Origin: Linanthus parryae
Lineage: Eukaryota; Streptophyta; Magnoliopsida; Ericales; Polemoniaceae
DNA length: 64,000 bases
Assembly (NCBI GenBank): GCA_023055425.1
Contig: JALGPY010000003.1
Span: 52,499,891-52,563,890 of the forward strand
Direction: 5' to 3'
Both the position numbers and the translations under genes were made by a program. Shown here piece after piece: positions 46,741-57,080 of the stretch (positions are counted from its first letter, which is position 1; every line of letters begins with the position of its first letter). Under the pieces are notes generated by a model. It saw nothing but the letters and a program-made list of their open reading frames with translations. It was not told the origin of the DNA and made no database searches.

Positions 46741-47304
46741 GCAGCATGAGCAATGAGCATAAACGGTATCGGCCGACGTATCTGTTTCAGTCCCAGGTAA
46801 CGGAATAGCCCCATATAAGAGAAATTGTAACGGGAATCGGTAACCGAATGCGTGAATGTTAACAAGTCATTAAAAGATAACAAAAAAAAATACATTTGAA
46901 ACCTTAATTTTATACATACCTATAGATACTCATAACTTACTCTTTACGAGATGATCAAATTAACATACGAAAACGAGGAGGGAGAGAGCCGCTCAGTGGT
47001 CGTCGGTCAGGTGAAAAACAGAGTGAAATCAAAACTTTGAAACTTGCAAATCCGAGGGAAGAAATTGGCGAGATGGGTTACTCTCTCTCAATTGAATGGT
47101 ATGGATGTCGAGCTTCTACGAATTTGTAATCAGATTATGTGGCTTTTCTTCTCCGACAATCCACGTCTCTACTAGTACGTTGATGAAACGAGTGTATCGT
47201 CCGAATTTCAAAGATAATGGTGTGTATCGGCCATTATGATTGTTATCCCCATTCACGTAGAACTATTGGGCTCTTGCCACTGCCAATTCAGCTACGTATG
47301 AGCT
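46741..47304. other. Unassigned sequence
   Basis: No coding or repeat signal that I can name. TATCGGCC occurs at about 46768 and again at about 47227, but the surrounding bases do not form convincing terminal repeats. Confidence 0.4.
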
Positions 47305-47600
47305 GTAACATTACGAAAAGATTCTTGGGCTTCAAGGCCCGGTGGTATACACCTCTACTGTGGCAGTAGTCCACCACATTGATAAGTTGGCGGAGATACT
47401 TCCTCGCCTCCCCCTCCTCAAGCTCACCTTTCGCTACCTTCTCAAAAAGCTCGCCGCCTCTAAGATATTCCATAACGAGGTGAATGTTTTTCTTGGTTTC
47501 CATCACTTAATAGAGTCTCACGATGTTTGGGTGTCCGACCCTCCTCATTACATGAATTTGTCGCTCCAGGTTTAGTAACAGCGAGATTTGACAAGCTTTT
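47305..47600 (-). pseudogene. CIPK-type protein kinase fragment, left arm of a hairpin
   Basis: The minus strand encodes LERQIHVMRRVGHPNIVRLY, a stop, then [35 protein letters not shown] and [18 protein letters not shown]. This is the kinase N-lobe to catalytic loop of plant CBL-interacting protein kinases. HRALKPKN stands where HRDLKPEN is expected, so the catalytic Asp is lost. No intron is present. It is the mirror image of 47623-47920, with a 16-bp perfect stem at the centre. Confidence 0.8.
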
Positions 47601-47622
47601 TCCATCAAGACCATTGACAAAG

Positions 47623-47920
47623 AAAAGCTTGTCAAATCATCGTTGTTACTAAACCTGGAGCGAGAAATCCATATAATGAGTAGGGCCAGACACCCAAACA
47701 TCGTGAGACTCTATGAAGTGATGGCAACCAAGAAAAAAATGTAACTCGTTATGGAATATCTCAATGGCGGCGAGCTTTTTGAGAAGGTAGCGAAATGGAA
47801 GCTTGAGGTGGGGGAGGCAAGGAAGTATTTCCGCAAACTTATCAATGAGGTGGACTTTTGCCATAGTAGAGGTGTATACCACCAACAGAGCTACGGAAAC
47901 CCTGGTCAAGAATGCTTTTT
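47623..47920 (+). pseudogene. CIPK-type protein kinase fragment, right arm of a hairpin
   Basis: Starts within the TIDKEKLVK motif (from 47611), then gives EIHIMSRARHPNIVRLYEVM, a stop after [24 protein letters not shown] and [10 protein letters not shown]. The catalytic loop is replaced by unrelated bases, so no active kinase can be made. By eye it matches the left arm at close to nine bases in ten. I take both arms to be copies of one CIPK gene segment. Confidence 0.8.
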
Positions 47921-48084
47921 ATAACTCTAGTACCAGTTCTTCTATTTTTTTTATTTCTCCTTTTGTCACAAACAATTTTAATCGTCTCTGGATGATGGTT
48001 GCTCCCCTGTTTATGGAGACTGTTTTCCTTGAGGACTGTAGGGGCTCATCCTCTGAATCCTTTTAGTAATAAAAAAAGAGCATA
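47921..48084. other. Unassigned sequence next to the CIPK hairpin
   Basis: T-rich sequence ending in TTTTAGTAATAAAAAAAG at about 48060. That ending looks like the 3' tail of a LINE, but no coding part supports it. Confidence 0.35.
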
Positions 48085-49438
48085 AGATTTAGTCCCTCAA
48101 GACCACACAACATAGACATTTGGTTTTTGACATTTGTATAATGACATGGAAGGCTAGAAGTCGACCTAGGTACTGCCTAGTGAAATTTGAGAGACAAAAA
48201 CTTGTGAAGGTTTTAGAAACCTGATGTTAGAGGACGAAATATGGTTTACGAGTTAGGAGCCTAATGTTATTTGAGGAGATGACTCTATGTATTAGAAGTG
48301 TAGCGACGAGGACTTTGGGGGATTCTAAAGGATGTGGACCGCCATCTAAAGAAACATGGTGGTGGAGTGACTATGCCCAAAAAAGTCGTTACGACGAAGA
48401 GAGTGACACAAAGATTATTTACTTGTGGGAACAATGAGACCCTTGAGAGATATAAAGTCATTACAGCCTAACCTAACAAAGTGGTTAGAGAGGCCAATGC
48501 AAGACTGTTTGATGGTTTCTATGAAAGTCTAAATAATAAGGATGGCGAGAGTGTTACGTGTGTGTGTGTAATTGCAAGAATTAGAGAGAAATAGAAAATG
48601 GAAGGACTTAAGAGCTACATTTAAGTGTATTAAGAATAGCGAGATAGATTTTAAGGTATGGATGATGAGATTAAGGAATGGTGGAGAGTTATTCTGATAA
48701 TCTCATTATTAATATCCTGGTGACTTGAGGTATAGGATCTTAGTGGCTCGAGTTTATACTCGAACAATAAATTTCCTCATAACGTAAGAGAAACTGAGGT
48801 CAAAGATCCGTTGGAGAAGATGAACGTGGGGAAGGCTTTACGGTCTACTAGGATCCCTATCAAAGAGTCTAACTCGTTAGGTGACAGATAAATGGCAAAG
48901 TTGATTTTTCTCTTTAGTAAAATATTCAAAGCTGCAAAAAAAGTATTCAAGCTGCTACAGTAAATTGAGCTAGGAAACTTATAAGTCATGCAATGAATTT
49001 TGGGAGCTTGTTATTGAGATGAAATTAAGATGTGAAACAATAGTCACCCCAAATTAATATTTTTATATGTCATAGCGTCCGAACTATGGAGCCTATATTC
49101 TTACTTGTGTGTTTAACGGAGAAGTACAGAGGAAATAAAAAGTACCTACGTTTTTAGTGTTTGTAGAATTAGAGAAAGCATATGATAGAGTCCCTAAAGA
49201 GCTAATATGGAAAATCTTGGAGAAAAATGGGTACCAATTCAATATATTGGGTTTATTAAGGAAATGTACAAGGGATCAGTTAATAGCGTGAGGACAGCAG
49301 GAGGAAAGACACTAACGGTAGGTTTGAGTGTTGAATCCCAACATGTTTTGGTAATAGATTAGGTTACAAGGAGCATCGATGATGATATCTCGTGGTGTAT
49401 TATATGTGATGACAGTATAGAATGCGGTAAGTTAGAAT
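48085..49438 (+). mobile_element. RTE-type LINE remnant, first segment
   Basis: Broken frames encode FDICIMTWKARSRPRYCLVK-like residues (about 48130), SKETWWWSDYAQKS (48337-48380), then ANARLFDGFYESLNNKDGES-like residues (about 48490). RT follows at about 49150-49430 with LEKAYDRVPKELIWKILEKN and GFIKEMYKGSVNSVRTAGGK. WWWSD and EKAYDRVP are typical of plant RTE elements. About 48600-49140 has lost recognisable sequence. It continues at 54975 after a Copia insertion at AGAAT. Confidence 0.7.
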
Positions 49439-49924
49439 TGTTGGTGATTTTAGTGTCATCGACCATTTGTGTAATCGGATTTACTTACGACCAAGTAGAC
49501 ATTGGCATTACGTTGTACACGTTAGGAGGTGTGGAGTACACGCGTGCACACAACTATGTTAGTGACTTGGACAAGGAACTCGTGGACGACTGCGGGGGTT
49601 CGGGGCCGGTCAGCGTGGAAAAATTGGATTTTTGACGTTTCAGTGCTTCACAAAAACAGTCTCTGATTTAATTTTCTGTTAAAAAAACGGACTGAAATCT
49701 GGCGGTTGTAACCGCCAGATTAACCGCCCTCTCCCTCCCTATTTGTCAGTTTGGTCGAATTCAGAAACATATGGGAAATCATATTCGTTCTTGAAGACTC
49801 TGTTTTATCCGATTGTAGATTTCGTGCAGAACGCCGAAATACTTTAATCTGAGAGTGATATCACGACTCAGAGATCATCCAAGTTCAATTGTTCCCGTTC
49901 TAAACACCACCCAGATTTCCTACA
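49439..49924 (+). repeat. 5' LTR of the TNT1-94-like element
   Basis: 486 bp. A weak TATA-like TTTTATCC lies at 49803-49810, about 30-35 bases before a 12-base word (49839-49850) that is complementary to the region just after the LTR. Confidence 0.92.
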
Positions 49925-49925
49925 A

Positions 49926-49937
49926 AGATTAAAGTAT
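49926..49937 (+). promoter_or_regulatory. Candidate self-priming site
   Basis: AGATTAAAGTAT, one base after the LTR, is the exact reverse complement of ATACTTTAATCT at 49839-49850 in the LTR and 54889-54900 in the 3' LTR. No TGGTATCAGAGC site is present here, unlike in every other Copia 5' end of the window. Tf1/sushi-type elements prime from the 5' end of their own RNA in this way; applying that to this Copia is inference. Confidence 0.45.
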
Positions 49938-49944
49938 CTGCATC

Positions 49945-50857
49945 ATGACGAACGACAACATTGTTCAGGACATGACGAGCAAGTTCATGAAATTGGAGAA
50001 GTTCGAGGGGCAGGATTTCCGAAGGTGGCAGAAGAAGATGCACTTCCTGTTGACGACGCTGAAGGTTGTGTATGTTCTTACCACCTCGATGCCTGAGGCT
50101 GTGGAGAACGAAACCCTGGAACAGACAAGGAGGAGATCAAAGTGGGAGAATGATGACTACATCTGCCGCGGACACATTCTTAACGGTATGTCTGATTCCT
50201 TGTTTGATTTTTTATCAGAATGTTGAGAGTTCAAAAGAACTGTGGGATTCTCTTGAATCAAAATACATGGCTGAAGATGCTTCAAGCAGAAAATTTATGG
50301 TCAGTAATTGGAACAATTATAGAATGGTTGATTCAAGGCCTTTGATGGAGCAATACCATGAATTGCTTCGTATCCTAGGGCAGTTTAATCAACACAACAT
50401 GAAAATGGATGAATCAATTTCCGTTTCTAGTGTGATTGATAAACTGCCTCCGTCATGGAAGGATGTTAGGCATAAGTTGAAGTTTAAAAAGGAAGAACTT
50501 TCCTTGGTGCAATTGGGCAGTCACTTTCAGATTGAACAGTCCTTGAGGGATCAAGAAAGTGACAAACCCAAGGACAAACTTACTGCTGATCCAGGTTCTG
50601 TGAATATGATGGAGGAAGGGGATTCTTCGAAGGGAAAGAACAAATCTGGAAAAAGGAAATTTAAACAGCAAGACAACAATCCTAACAAGAAGCCAAAGTT
50701 TGCATGTTGGAAGTGTGGGAAACCAGGGCACTTCAAGAAGGATTGTCGTGTGGGAAAAAGTAAGAAAGGTCAAGACATAAGTTGCAAGGGAAAGGGGCCG
50801 AAAGGCCAAGATCAGCAACAAGGTATGTTCATTGAACAACCTGAAAATTCAATTTAG
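49945..50857 (+). pseudogene. gag of the TNT1-94-like element, one frameshift
   Basis: ATG at 49945. The first frame gives MKLEKFEGQDFRRWQKKMHF, SKWENDDYICRGHILNGMSD and ends at 50226. The rest is in the next frame: VESSKELWDSLESKYMAEDA, FNQHNMKMDESISVSSVIDK, then a basic tail with the zinc knuckle CWKCGKPGHFKKDC (CX2CX4HX4C, complete). The shift is explained by one extra T in the T run at about 50210-50216. The frame ends at TAG 50855-50857, and pol is in the same frame beyond it. Gag packages RNA in the cytoplasmic particle. Confidence 0.88.
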
Positions 50858-52560
50858 AATTATGTATCCCTAAATTCTAATGCATTTTATGTGCAGGATG
50901 ATGACATATCATGGTGGGTTGATTCGGGTGCTACAAGACATGTATGCAAGGATCAAAGATGGTTTAAAACCATGCAAACCATTGAAGATGGATCCACAAT
51001 AAGAATGGGGAATGTTGCAACCGAGCCAATCCATGGAGTTGGAAGTGTTAACCTAGTATTTACTTCTGGAAAATGTTTAAGTTTGTATGATGTATTGTTT
51101 GTACCCGGGATTCGAAAGAATCTCTTGTCTGGAATTGTATTAAATAAGCTTGGATACAAGCAGGTTATTGAGTCGGATAAGTTTGTATTGTCAAAACATG
51201 GTTCTTTTGTTGGCTTTGGTTATTTATGTAATGATATGCTTCGTTTAAATATCGTTGCTCCTTTTGGTAACAATTCAATTTGCGTTGCTAGTACTAGTAT
51301 TGATAAATCAACACTTTGGCATGCACGTTTAGGACATGTACACTTTAAAAGGTTACAAGATATGTCCAAAATGAGTCTAATTCCTTCATTTTATATTAAT
51401 ACCGAAAGGTGTAAAACTTGTATGCTGACCAAGATAACTAGACAACCTTTTAAGGATGTTAAAAGGGACTCTAAGGTGCTTGAACTAATTCATAGTGATC
51501 TATGTGACTTTCATGCAACACCATCTATAGGAAACAAAAAGTATGTAATTACTTTTATAGACGATGCTACTCGGTTTTGCTATGTGTACTTGTCACACTC
51601 TAAAGATGAAGCTTTAGATAAATTCAAGACATACAAAACTGAAATTGAGTTGCAAAAGAATTGTTTAATAAAGATTTTACGCACGGATAGAGGAGGCGAA
51701 TATTATGATCCTAAGTATTTCCAAGAGGTTGGTATTATTCACCAAACCACTGCTCCTTATACACCTCAACAAAATGGTGTATCTGAGAGGAAGAATCGAA
51801 CTCTAAAGGAGATGGTTAATTCCATGCTTTCCTACTCGGGTTTGGCTGATGGATTTTGGGGAGAAGCTATGTTAACAGCTTGCTATTTGCTTAATAGGGT
51901 TCCTAACAAAAGGAACAAAATTACCCCATATGAACTTTGGTATGGTAAACCTCCAAACTTGCATTATTTGAGAGTTTGGGGTTGTAGAGCCATTGTTAGT
52001 CTCAATGATCCCAAGAGAAAGAATCTTGGTGAAAGAGGTATAGATTGCATCTTCATTGGATATGCCATGCATTCCAAGGCTTATAGGTTCTATGTGATTG
52101 AACCTAGTGACTCAGTATCCATTAATACTGTAATAGAGTCAAGAGATGCTATCTTTGATGAAGAAAGGTTTTCTTCCATACCTAGACCAAAGTACTTGGT
52201 TCCGAATTTGAGCAATGCTCAAAATGAAGGAACAAGTGACGCCATCACTTTACCTGAAGTAAGAAAGAGTAAAAGAGGTAGAGTAGCCAAGGACTATGGT
52301 TCTGATTTTCAACAATATTTAGTTGAGGGATCTAGGGATGAGATTCATACTCAGTATGCTTATTGTTTTAGCATAGAGGAGGATCCTAGAACCTATAGTG
52401 AGGCTATGGAATCTCGTGATGTTGCATTCTGGAAAGAAGCAATAGATGATGAGATGGATTCGATCATGCAAAATGGAACTTGGGAATTATCTGATTTGCC
52501 TCCTGGGTTGAAACCGCTTGATGCCAAGTGGATCTTCAAAAAAGAAGATGAAAGTAGATG
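50858..52560 (+). CDS. pol part 1: protease, integrase, start of RT (TNT1-94-like)
   Basis: Same frame as the gag end, with only a TAG between them. Protease: [15 protein letters not shown], catalytic Asp at 50921. Pre-integrase: [15 protein letters not shown] and the Cys pair CKTC. Integrase core: [15 protein letters not shown] and [14 protein letters not shown] give the D, D and E residues. Integrase C-terminal part: [11 protein letters not shown] and [14 protein letters not shown] begins with [20 protein letters not shown]. An extra A in the A run at about 52537-52542 then moves the frame; RT goes on from about 52540 in another frame. Apart from that the protein looks complete. Confidence 0.9.
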
Positions 52561-53924
52561 GTACCGTAGAAAAGTTTAAGGCCCGACTGGTTGTACGTGT
52601 TTTTAAACAAAAAGAGGGTATCGACTACTTTGATACATATGCTCCTGTTGCTAGGATATCCACGATTAGATTATTAATAGCTCTTGCAGCTATACATAAT
52701 CTTGTTATTCACCAAATGGATGTGAAAACCGCATTCTTGAATGGTGATTTGGATGAGGAGATATATATGAAACAACCCGAGGGATTTGTTATGCCAGGAA
52801 ATGAGCATAAGGTGTGTAAGCTTGTTAAATCACTTTACGGTTTAAAGCAAGCTCCTAAACAATGGCATCAAAAATTTGATGATATTGTGTTGTCTAGTGG
52901 TTATCATTTGAACCAAGCAGACAAGTGTGTATATAGCAAATTTGATGATTCTGGTAAAGGAGTCATAATTTGTTTATATGTAGATGACATGTTGATCTTT
53001 GGTACCAGCCAAGATCAAGTGGATCAAGCGAAGGAATTCTTGTCATCTAAATTTTCAATGAAGGATTTGGGGGAGGCTGAAGTAATCCTAGGTATTAGGA
53101 TTAAACGTGAGAACAAGGCCATTTCTATTTCTCAATCTCATTACATTGAGAAGGTGTTAAAGAAATTTAACTGTGAAAATTGTTCTCCGGTTAGTACTCC
53201 GATGGAACCAAATGTGAAATTGTTGCCTAACCAAGGCAAGGCTGTATCTCAACTGGAATACTCTAGGACTATTGGTTGTCTAATGTATGCCATGATTAGT
53301 ACACGACCAGATATAGCATTTGCTGTTGGAAAGCTAAGTAGGTATACTAGCAATCCAAGCACACATCATTGGCAAGCAATGAGGAGAGTATTCAAGTATT
53401 TAAGGAAAACCATGAATTATGGTTTGACATACAGTGGAAGTCCTTCGGTTCTAGAAGGATATTCTGATGCAAGTTGGATAAACAATATGGAAGATCAATC
53501 CTCAACTAGTGGATGGGTTTTTCTACTTGGAGGAGGGGAAATCTCATGGGCTTCAAAGAAGCAAACTTGCATTACTAAATCGACAATGGAATCTGAATTT
53601 GTGGCATTAGCTGCAGCCGGTAATGAGGCTGAATGGCTAAGGAATTTAGTGTATGAGATTCCATTGTGGACCAAACCAATTTCACCAATATCTATCAGGT
53701 GTGATAGTGCTGCTACTCTGGATAAGGCATATAGTCAGGTGTATAATGGCATGTCTAGACACTTGGGTGTCAGACATAGCATCATTCGGAACTTAATCAT
53801 GAATGGTGTGATATCAGTTGAGTTTGTTCGTACACAACAAAATCTTGCGGATCATCTAACCAAAGGGTTAGCAAGGGACTTAGTGCACAAGTCGGCCGTG
53901 GGGATGGGATTAAAGTCCATCTAA
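52540..53924 (+). CDS. pol part 2: RT and RNase H (TNT1-94-like)
   Basis: Continues RT after the frameshift: [57 protein letters not shown] and the catalytic [11 protein letters not shown] connection segment ([30 protein letters not shown]) leads to RNase [51 protein letters not shown] and [10 protein letters not shown], with [13 protein letters not shown] near the end. The natural stop is at 53922-53924. The length and motifs are normal for the clade. Joined with part 1 this is a full-length pol, broken once. Confidence 0.9.
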
Positions 53925-54451
53925 AAGATCTCTTATGATAAGATACCCAATTCCCTTCTAATACAACGTAGAAGCTGAATTCAATGTGGAACTCTTACAT
54001 GAAGAAATTGGAACACAAAGATCTTCCCAAGGTATGTGTTCAGACCTGCAAGTTAAGGAGGTTGAAGTTTACACTTCTTAATGGTTCTTTTGAAAAATTG
54101 TATGGCAGGTACAAGAAGAAAAGAACCACCTATATGAGTATGGAGTTTAGCCGCTTCAAGAAGTTTGGACTTGGCTTCTATATGCTCATTGAAGGATAGT
54201 GACACTAGGCTAGTAAAAAATGAGTGTCAAGTTAGAACATGGAATATGTTGAACTTATGTGTATTTTACTTTCATGTATTCATCATGAGTAGAAAGGGTT
54301 CAATCCGTAGGACACCCCTATACTCGAATATTTGAAGATGTAATTTACTAAGATGAAAATTCAATCTTCGAGACATTTTCATTTATGCATAAGTTTGCTT
54401 CGTTTTTGAAAGGATAAGTGAATCAAGGATTACACTAAAATGGGGGAGGAT
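53925..54451 (+). other. 3' untranslated region and purine tract
   Basis: Non-coding, ending in AAAATGGGGGAGGA (54437-54450) right before the 3' LTR, the plus-strand primer site. Short frames here have no family motif. Confidence 0.7.
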
Positions 54452-54974
54452 TGTTGGTGATTTTCGTGTCATCGACCATTTGTGTAATCGGATTTACTTA
54501 CGACCAAGTAGACATTGGCATTACGTTGTACACGTTAGGAGGTGTGGAGTACACGCGTGCACACAACTATGTTAGTGACTTGGACAAGGAACTCGCGGAC
54601 GACTGCGAGGGTCCGGGGGCAGCGCCCCCGGTGGGGTCCACGGCGGTCCGGTGGCCGGTCAGCGTGGAAAAATTGGATTTTTGACGTTTCAGTGCTTCAC
54701 AAAAACCGTCTCCGATTTAATTTTCTGTTAAAAAAACGGACTGAAATCTGGCGGTTGTAACCGCCAGATTAACCGCCCTCTCCCTCCCTATTTGTCAGTT
54801 TGGTCGAATTCACAAAACATATGGGAAATCATATTCGTTCTTGAATACTCTGTTTTATCCGATTGGAGATTTCGTGCACAACGCCGAAATACTTTAATCT
54901 GAGAGTGATATCACGACTCAGAGATCATCCAAGTTCAATTGTTCCCGTTCTAAACACCACCCAGATTTCCTACA
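54452..54974 (+). repeat. 3' LTR of the TNT1-94-like element
   Basis: 523 bp. It has about 37 bases more than the 5' LTR, in a GC-rich part containing an 8-bp stem with a 3-base loop (54613-54631). Confidence 0.92.
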
Positions 54975-55130
54975 AGAATTGCCGAGTATTCAGATTCTAC
55001 AGGATTTAGGATTAGTCCCGACCAAGACAGAGTAAATGGATACAAGTTTTGTGGCCATTAGAGAGAGGGAGAAAATGCAATTAGTATTAGTGAGCAAGGT
55101 GTGCCAATGAAAGATCACTTTATGTTGTAA
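54975..55130 (+). mobile_element. RTE-type LINE remnant, second segment
   Basis: After the AGAAT duplication, frames encode LQDLGLV and TKTE(stop)MDTSFVAI, then NAISISEQGVPMKDHF-like residues. These match the segment after the RT active site in plant RTE elements (R-TKTEYM then ...VP..D.F.YLG). It fades out at about 55130. Confidence 0.6.
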
Positions 55131-55489
55131 GAATGGCAAGGGGGATATATATAAAACCATATATTCTTTGTAAACTAAATTAGTGCATGACCGTGTGCAT
55201 TAAAGGAGGAAATAGATAGATCAAGCTATAAAAGGAAACAAATGAAGCTCGCACAGTATATGTTGTCGACTATGATTTTGTGTTAAAACGTCCATGACGA
55301 TGGTGGTGGGGGCGACAGCTCGGTCAGCTTCCGTGAAAGGACGATAAAAGCGACTAAAACAACTCTTTCATTTTTAAAATAAATTAATATTAAAAATCAA
55401 TTATAAGAACTTACCGTCTTTTGTTTTATTTTGAGTAAAATAAGAATCTACTTATTTATTTTTCCATTTTAGAAAAAAAAATCTTTTAA
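55131..55489. other. Unassigned AT-rich sequence
   Basis: No coding motif and no clear repeat ends. A GC-richer patch at about 55290-55360 stands out but is not recognisable. Confidence 0.4.
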
Positions 55490-56700
55490 GTAAACTTTGT
55501 GGTTAGAAAGAGTAATTATAATCTAATATATGTGAAGAACTTTCCTCAGTTAAATCAGGGTATAATGAGGAAAGCGGCATTTACTCAGTTAAATCATGGT
55601 ATAAAATGTTGGAAAGAAAATTTTCAGACAGAGTTGAAGGCTCATCTAATCCAGGTAACTGATGGTGGAAAATATTTCGGCAACAAAAGCTACCAAAAAG
55701 ATATCTTTTTCCAATCTGGAGAGGTATGCACAAGGGACTCCCTACAAGATCGAACCTTTTGAGAAGGGGCGTGGAAATACCTGTGTCTTGACCAGTGTGT
55801 GGTGAGGAGGAAGAAACTGAGTCCCATTTGTTCGAAGATGCAAAACTTCAAGAGATTTTTGGAAAAGTCTTCTTCATCTCCCAGTTTGTGAAAATGTAGC
55901 AGTATCCTTCTGATCAGAGTGGTTTTCGACCATTTTCAGTCACCTACAAAAAGCAGACATAGTCAAATTCTGCTTAGGGATTTCTTCAATTTAGCACAAT
56001 AGGAACGAAATTGTCCACAAAAAGACAAAAAAGGAAGCATATCAATTAAAAGAGGAAGTGTTGGCGAACTTAGCTTTCATAGATCTAAACGTGCATGCCT
56101 CGAGGGAGGTTCCGCCGGCCTCAGATCCACCCTTCTCCGGCGAAGCTTTGGTCTAAACCACCTCTAAATTGGCGCAAGATCAATAGGGATGCTAATTGGA
56201 ACCAGGAGATGCAGTTTGCCAGTGCCGGAGTGGTCGTCCAAGACGAAAATAGCCTCATCGCCGGCAGAGAGACCAGACTGCCGTACGGCTCTTCTCCGAA
56301 AGAGGCGGAAGCTCTGGCGATCTTTGAAGGGGTCAAACAGGCGTTGGAGATGGAGATTTCGCCGGTGATTTTTTAGAGTGACTCTCAATCGCTCATATCC
56401 CTCTGGAACCGGTTGAGAGAGAGTTCTATCTTTTTCAATGTGGAAAATGAAGTGGTGGTGGAAGACAATTCATTATGCAATCAAATATTCGAATACTCAA
56501 CCGGTGCTACCGACTTCTCAAAGACTCTACCGAATACGTGGCGTGTTTCACACCACGCAGCTGTAACGCTGCAGCACATTCTGTAGCCCAGCGAGTTTTA
56601 CAAGTGGGCTCTTCCTTTTCCTGGGCCTATAATGACCCTAACTGGATTACCAATGTAATTGATGCAGACATGTTGAGCCTCGACTGAGTGGTTTAAATAC
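55490..56700 (+). mobile_element. LINE 3' end: zinc finger and RNase H domains
   Basis: About 55740-55880 encodes VSCPVCGEEEETESHLFEDC-like residues in broken frames, a zf-RVT domain. 56095-56376 encodes an RVT_3 start: LNWRKINRDANWNQEMQFAS, AGVVVQDENSLIAGRETRLP and SSPKEAEALAIFEGVKQALE, then a stop at 56374-56376. The frame goes on with SDSQSLISLWNRL. The end, in another frame, is ACFTPRSCNAAAHSVAQRVL and NWITNVIDADMLSLD at 56687. A gene encoding a stand-alone RNase H-like protein is an alternative, but the zinc finger upstream favours a LINE. Confidence 0.7.
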
Positions 56701-56779
56701 AATATTTTTCTAAAAAAATAAAAATAAAAAATAAGAGGTTTCCTCCCACTTTCTTTTAAGAAATTCGGGATTTGGTAGC

Positions 56780-57080
56780 TAAGTTTGGGTGGGGAAATGA
56801 TTTTGGTAAAAAGAAAATTCATTGAAAATTTAGTGCTTCAGTTGTCTACGCTAGAGTTTTGAAAGGAAAATATCTTAGCCAGTATACTTTTCTTTCAGTT
56901 AATGCTTCTTGTTCATCCTCGTGGATTTGGAGAGGTCTAATAATGGCAAGGGATAGTGTTTTCCAGGGAGCCAAACGCATGATATGTAATGGTGATAATA
57001 CATTTGTTTGCCAGAGTAGGTTGAGTCGTATAAGTTTTCAAGAACACCTTTTACTTTTCCATTTCTAATCTGAATTCGAT
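56780..57080 (+). mobile_element. Another LINE fragment (post-RT region)
   Basis: Encodes VYARVLKGKYLSQYTFLSVN, SSSWIWRGLIMARDSVFQGA and MICNGDNTFV. This is the same linker that precedes the zinc finger in the 3019-3594 LINE, so it belongs to an element different from 55490-56700, whose order would not fit. It is truncated on both sides. Confidence 0.7.

Larger units (their letters stand above)
49439..54974 (+). mobile_element. TNT1-94-like (Tork clade) Copia retrotransposon, nearly intact
   Basis: LTRs at 49439-49924 and 54452-54974 carry TGTTGG..CCTACA ends, with a perfect duplication AGAAT (49434-49438 and 54975-54979). Full gag, protease, integrase, RT and RNase H are present in the usual order, with two frameshifts and one amber codon. 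A purine tract (AAAATGGGGGAGGA) precedes the 3' LTR. There is no initiator-Met primer site after the 5' LTR. By eye the LTRs differ at about ten bases plus one gap of about 37 bases, so the insertion is fairly recent. Confidence 0.93.

Noticed and set aside
46741..47304. Possible DNA transposon with TATCGGCC near both ends
   Set aside because: The flanking bases do not form inverted repeats and no duplication is visible.
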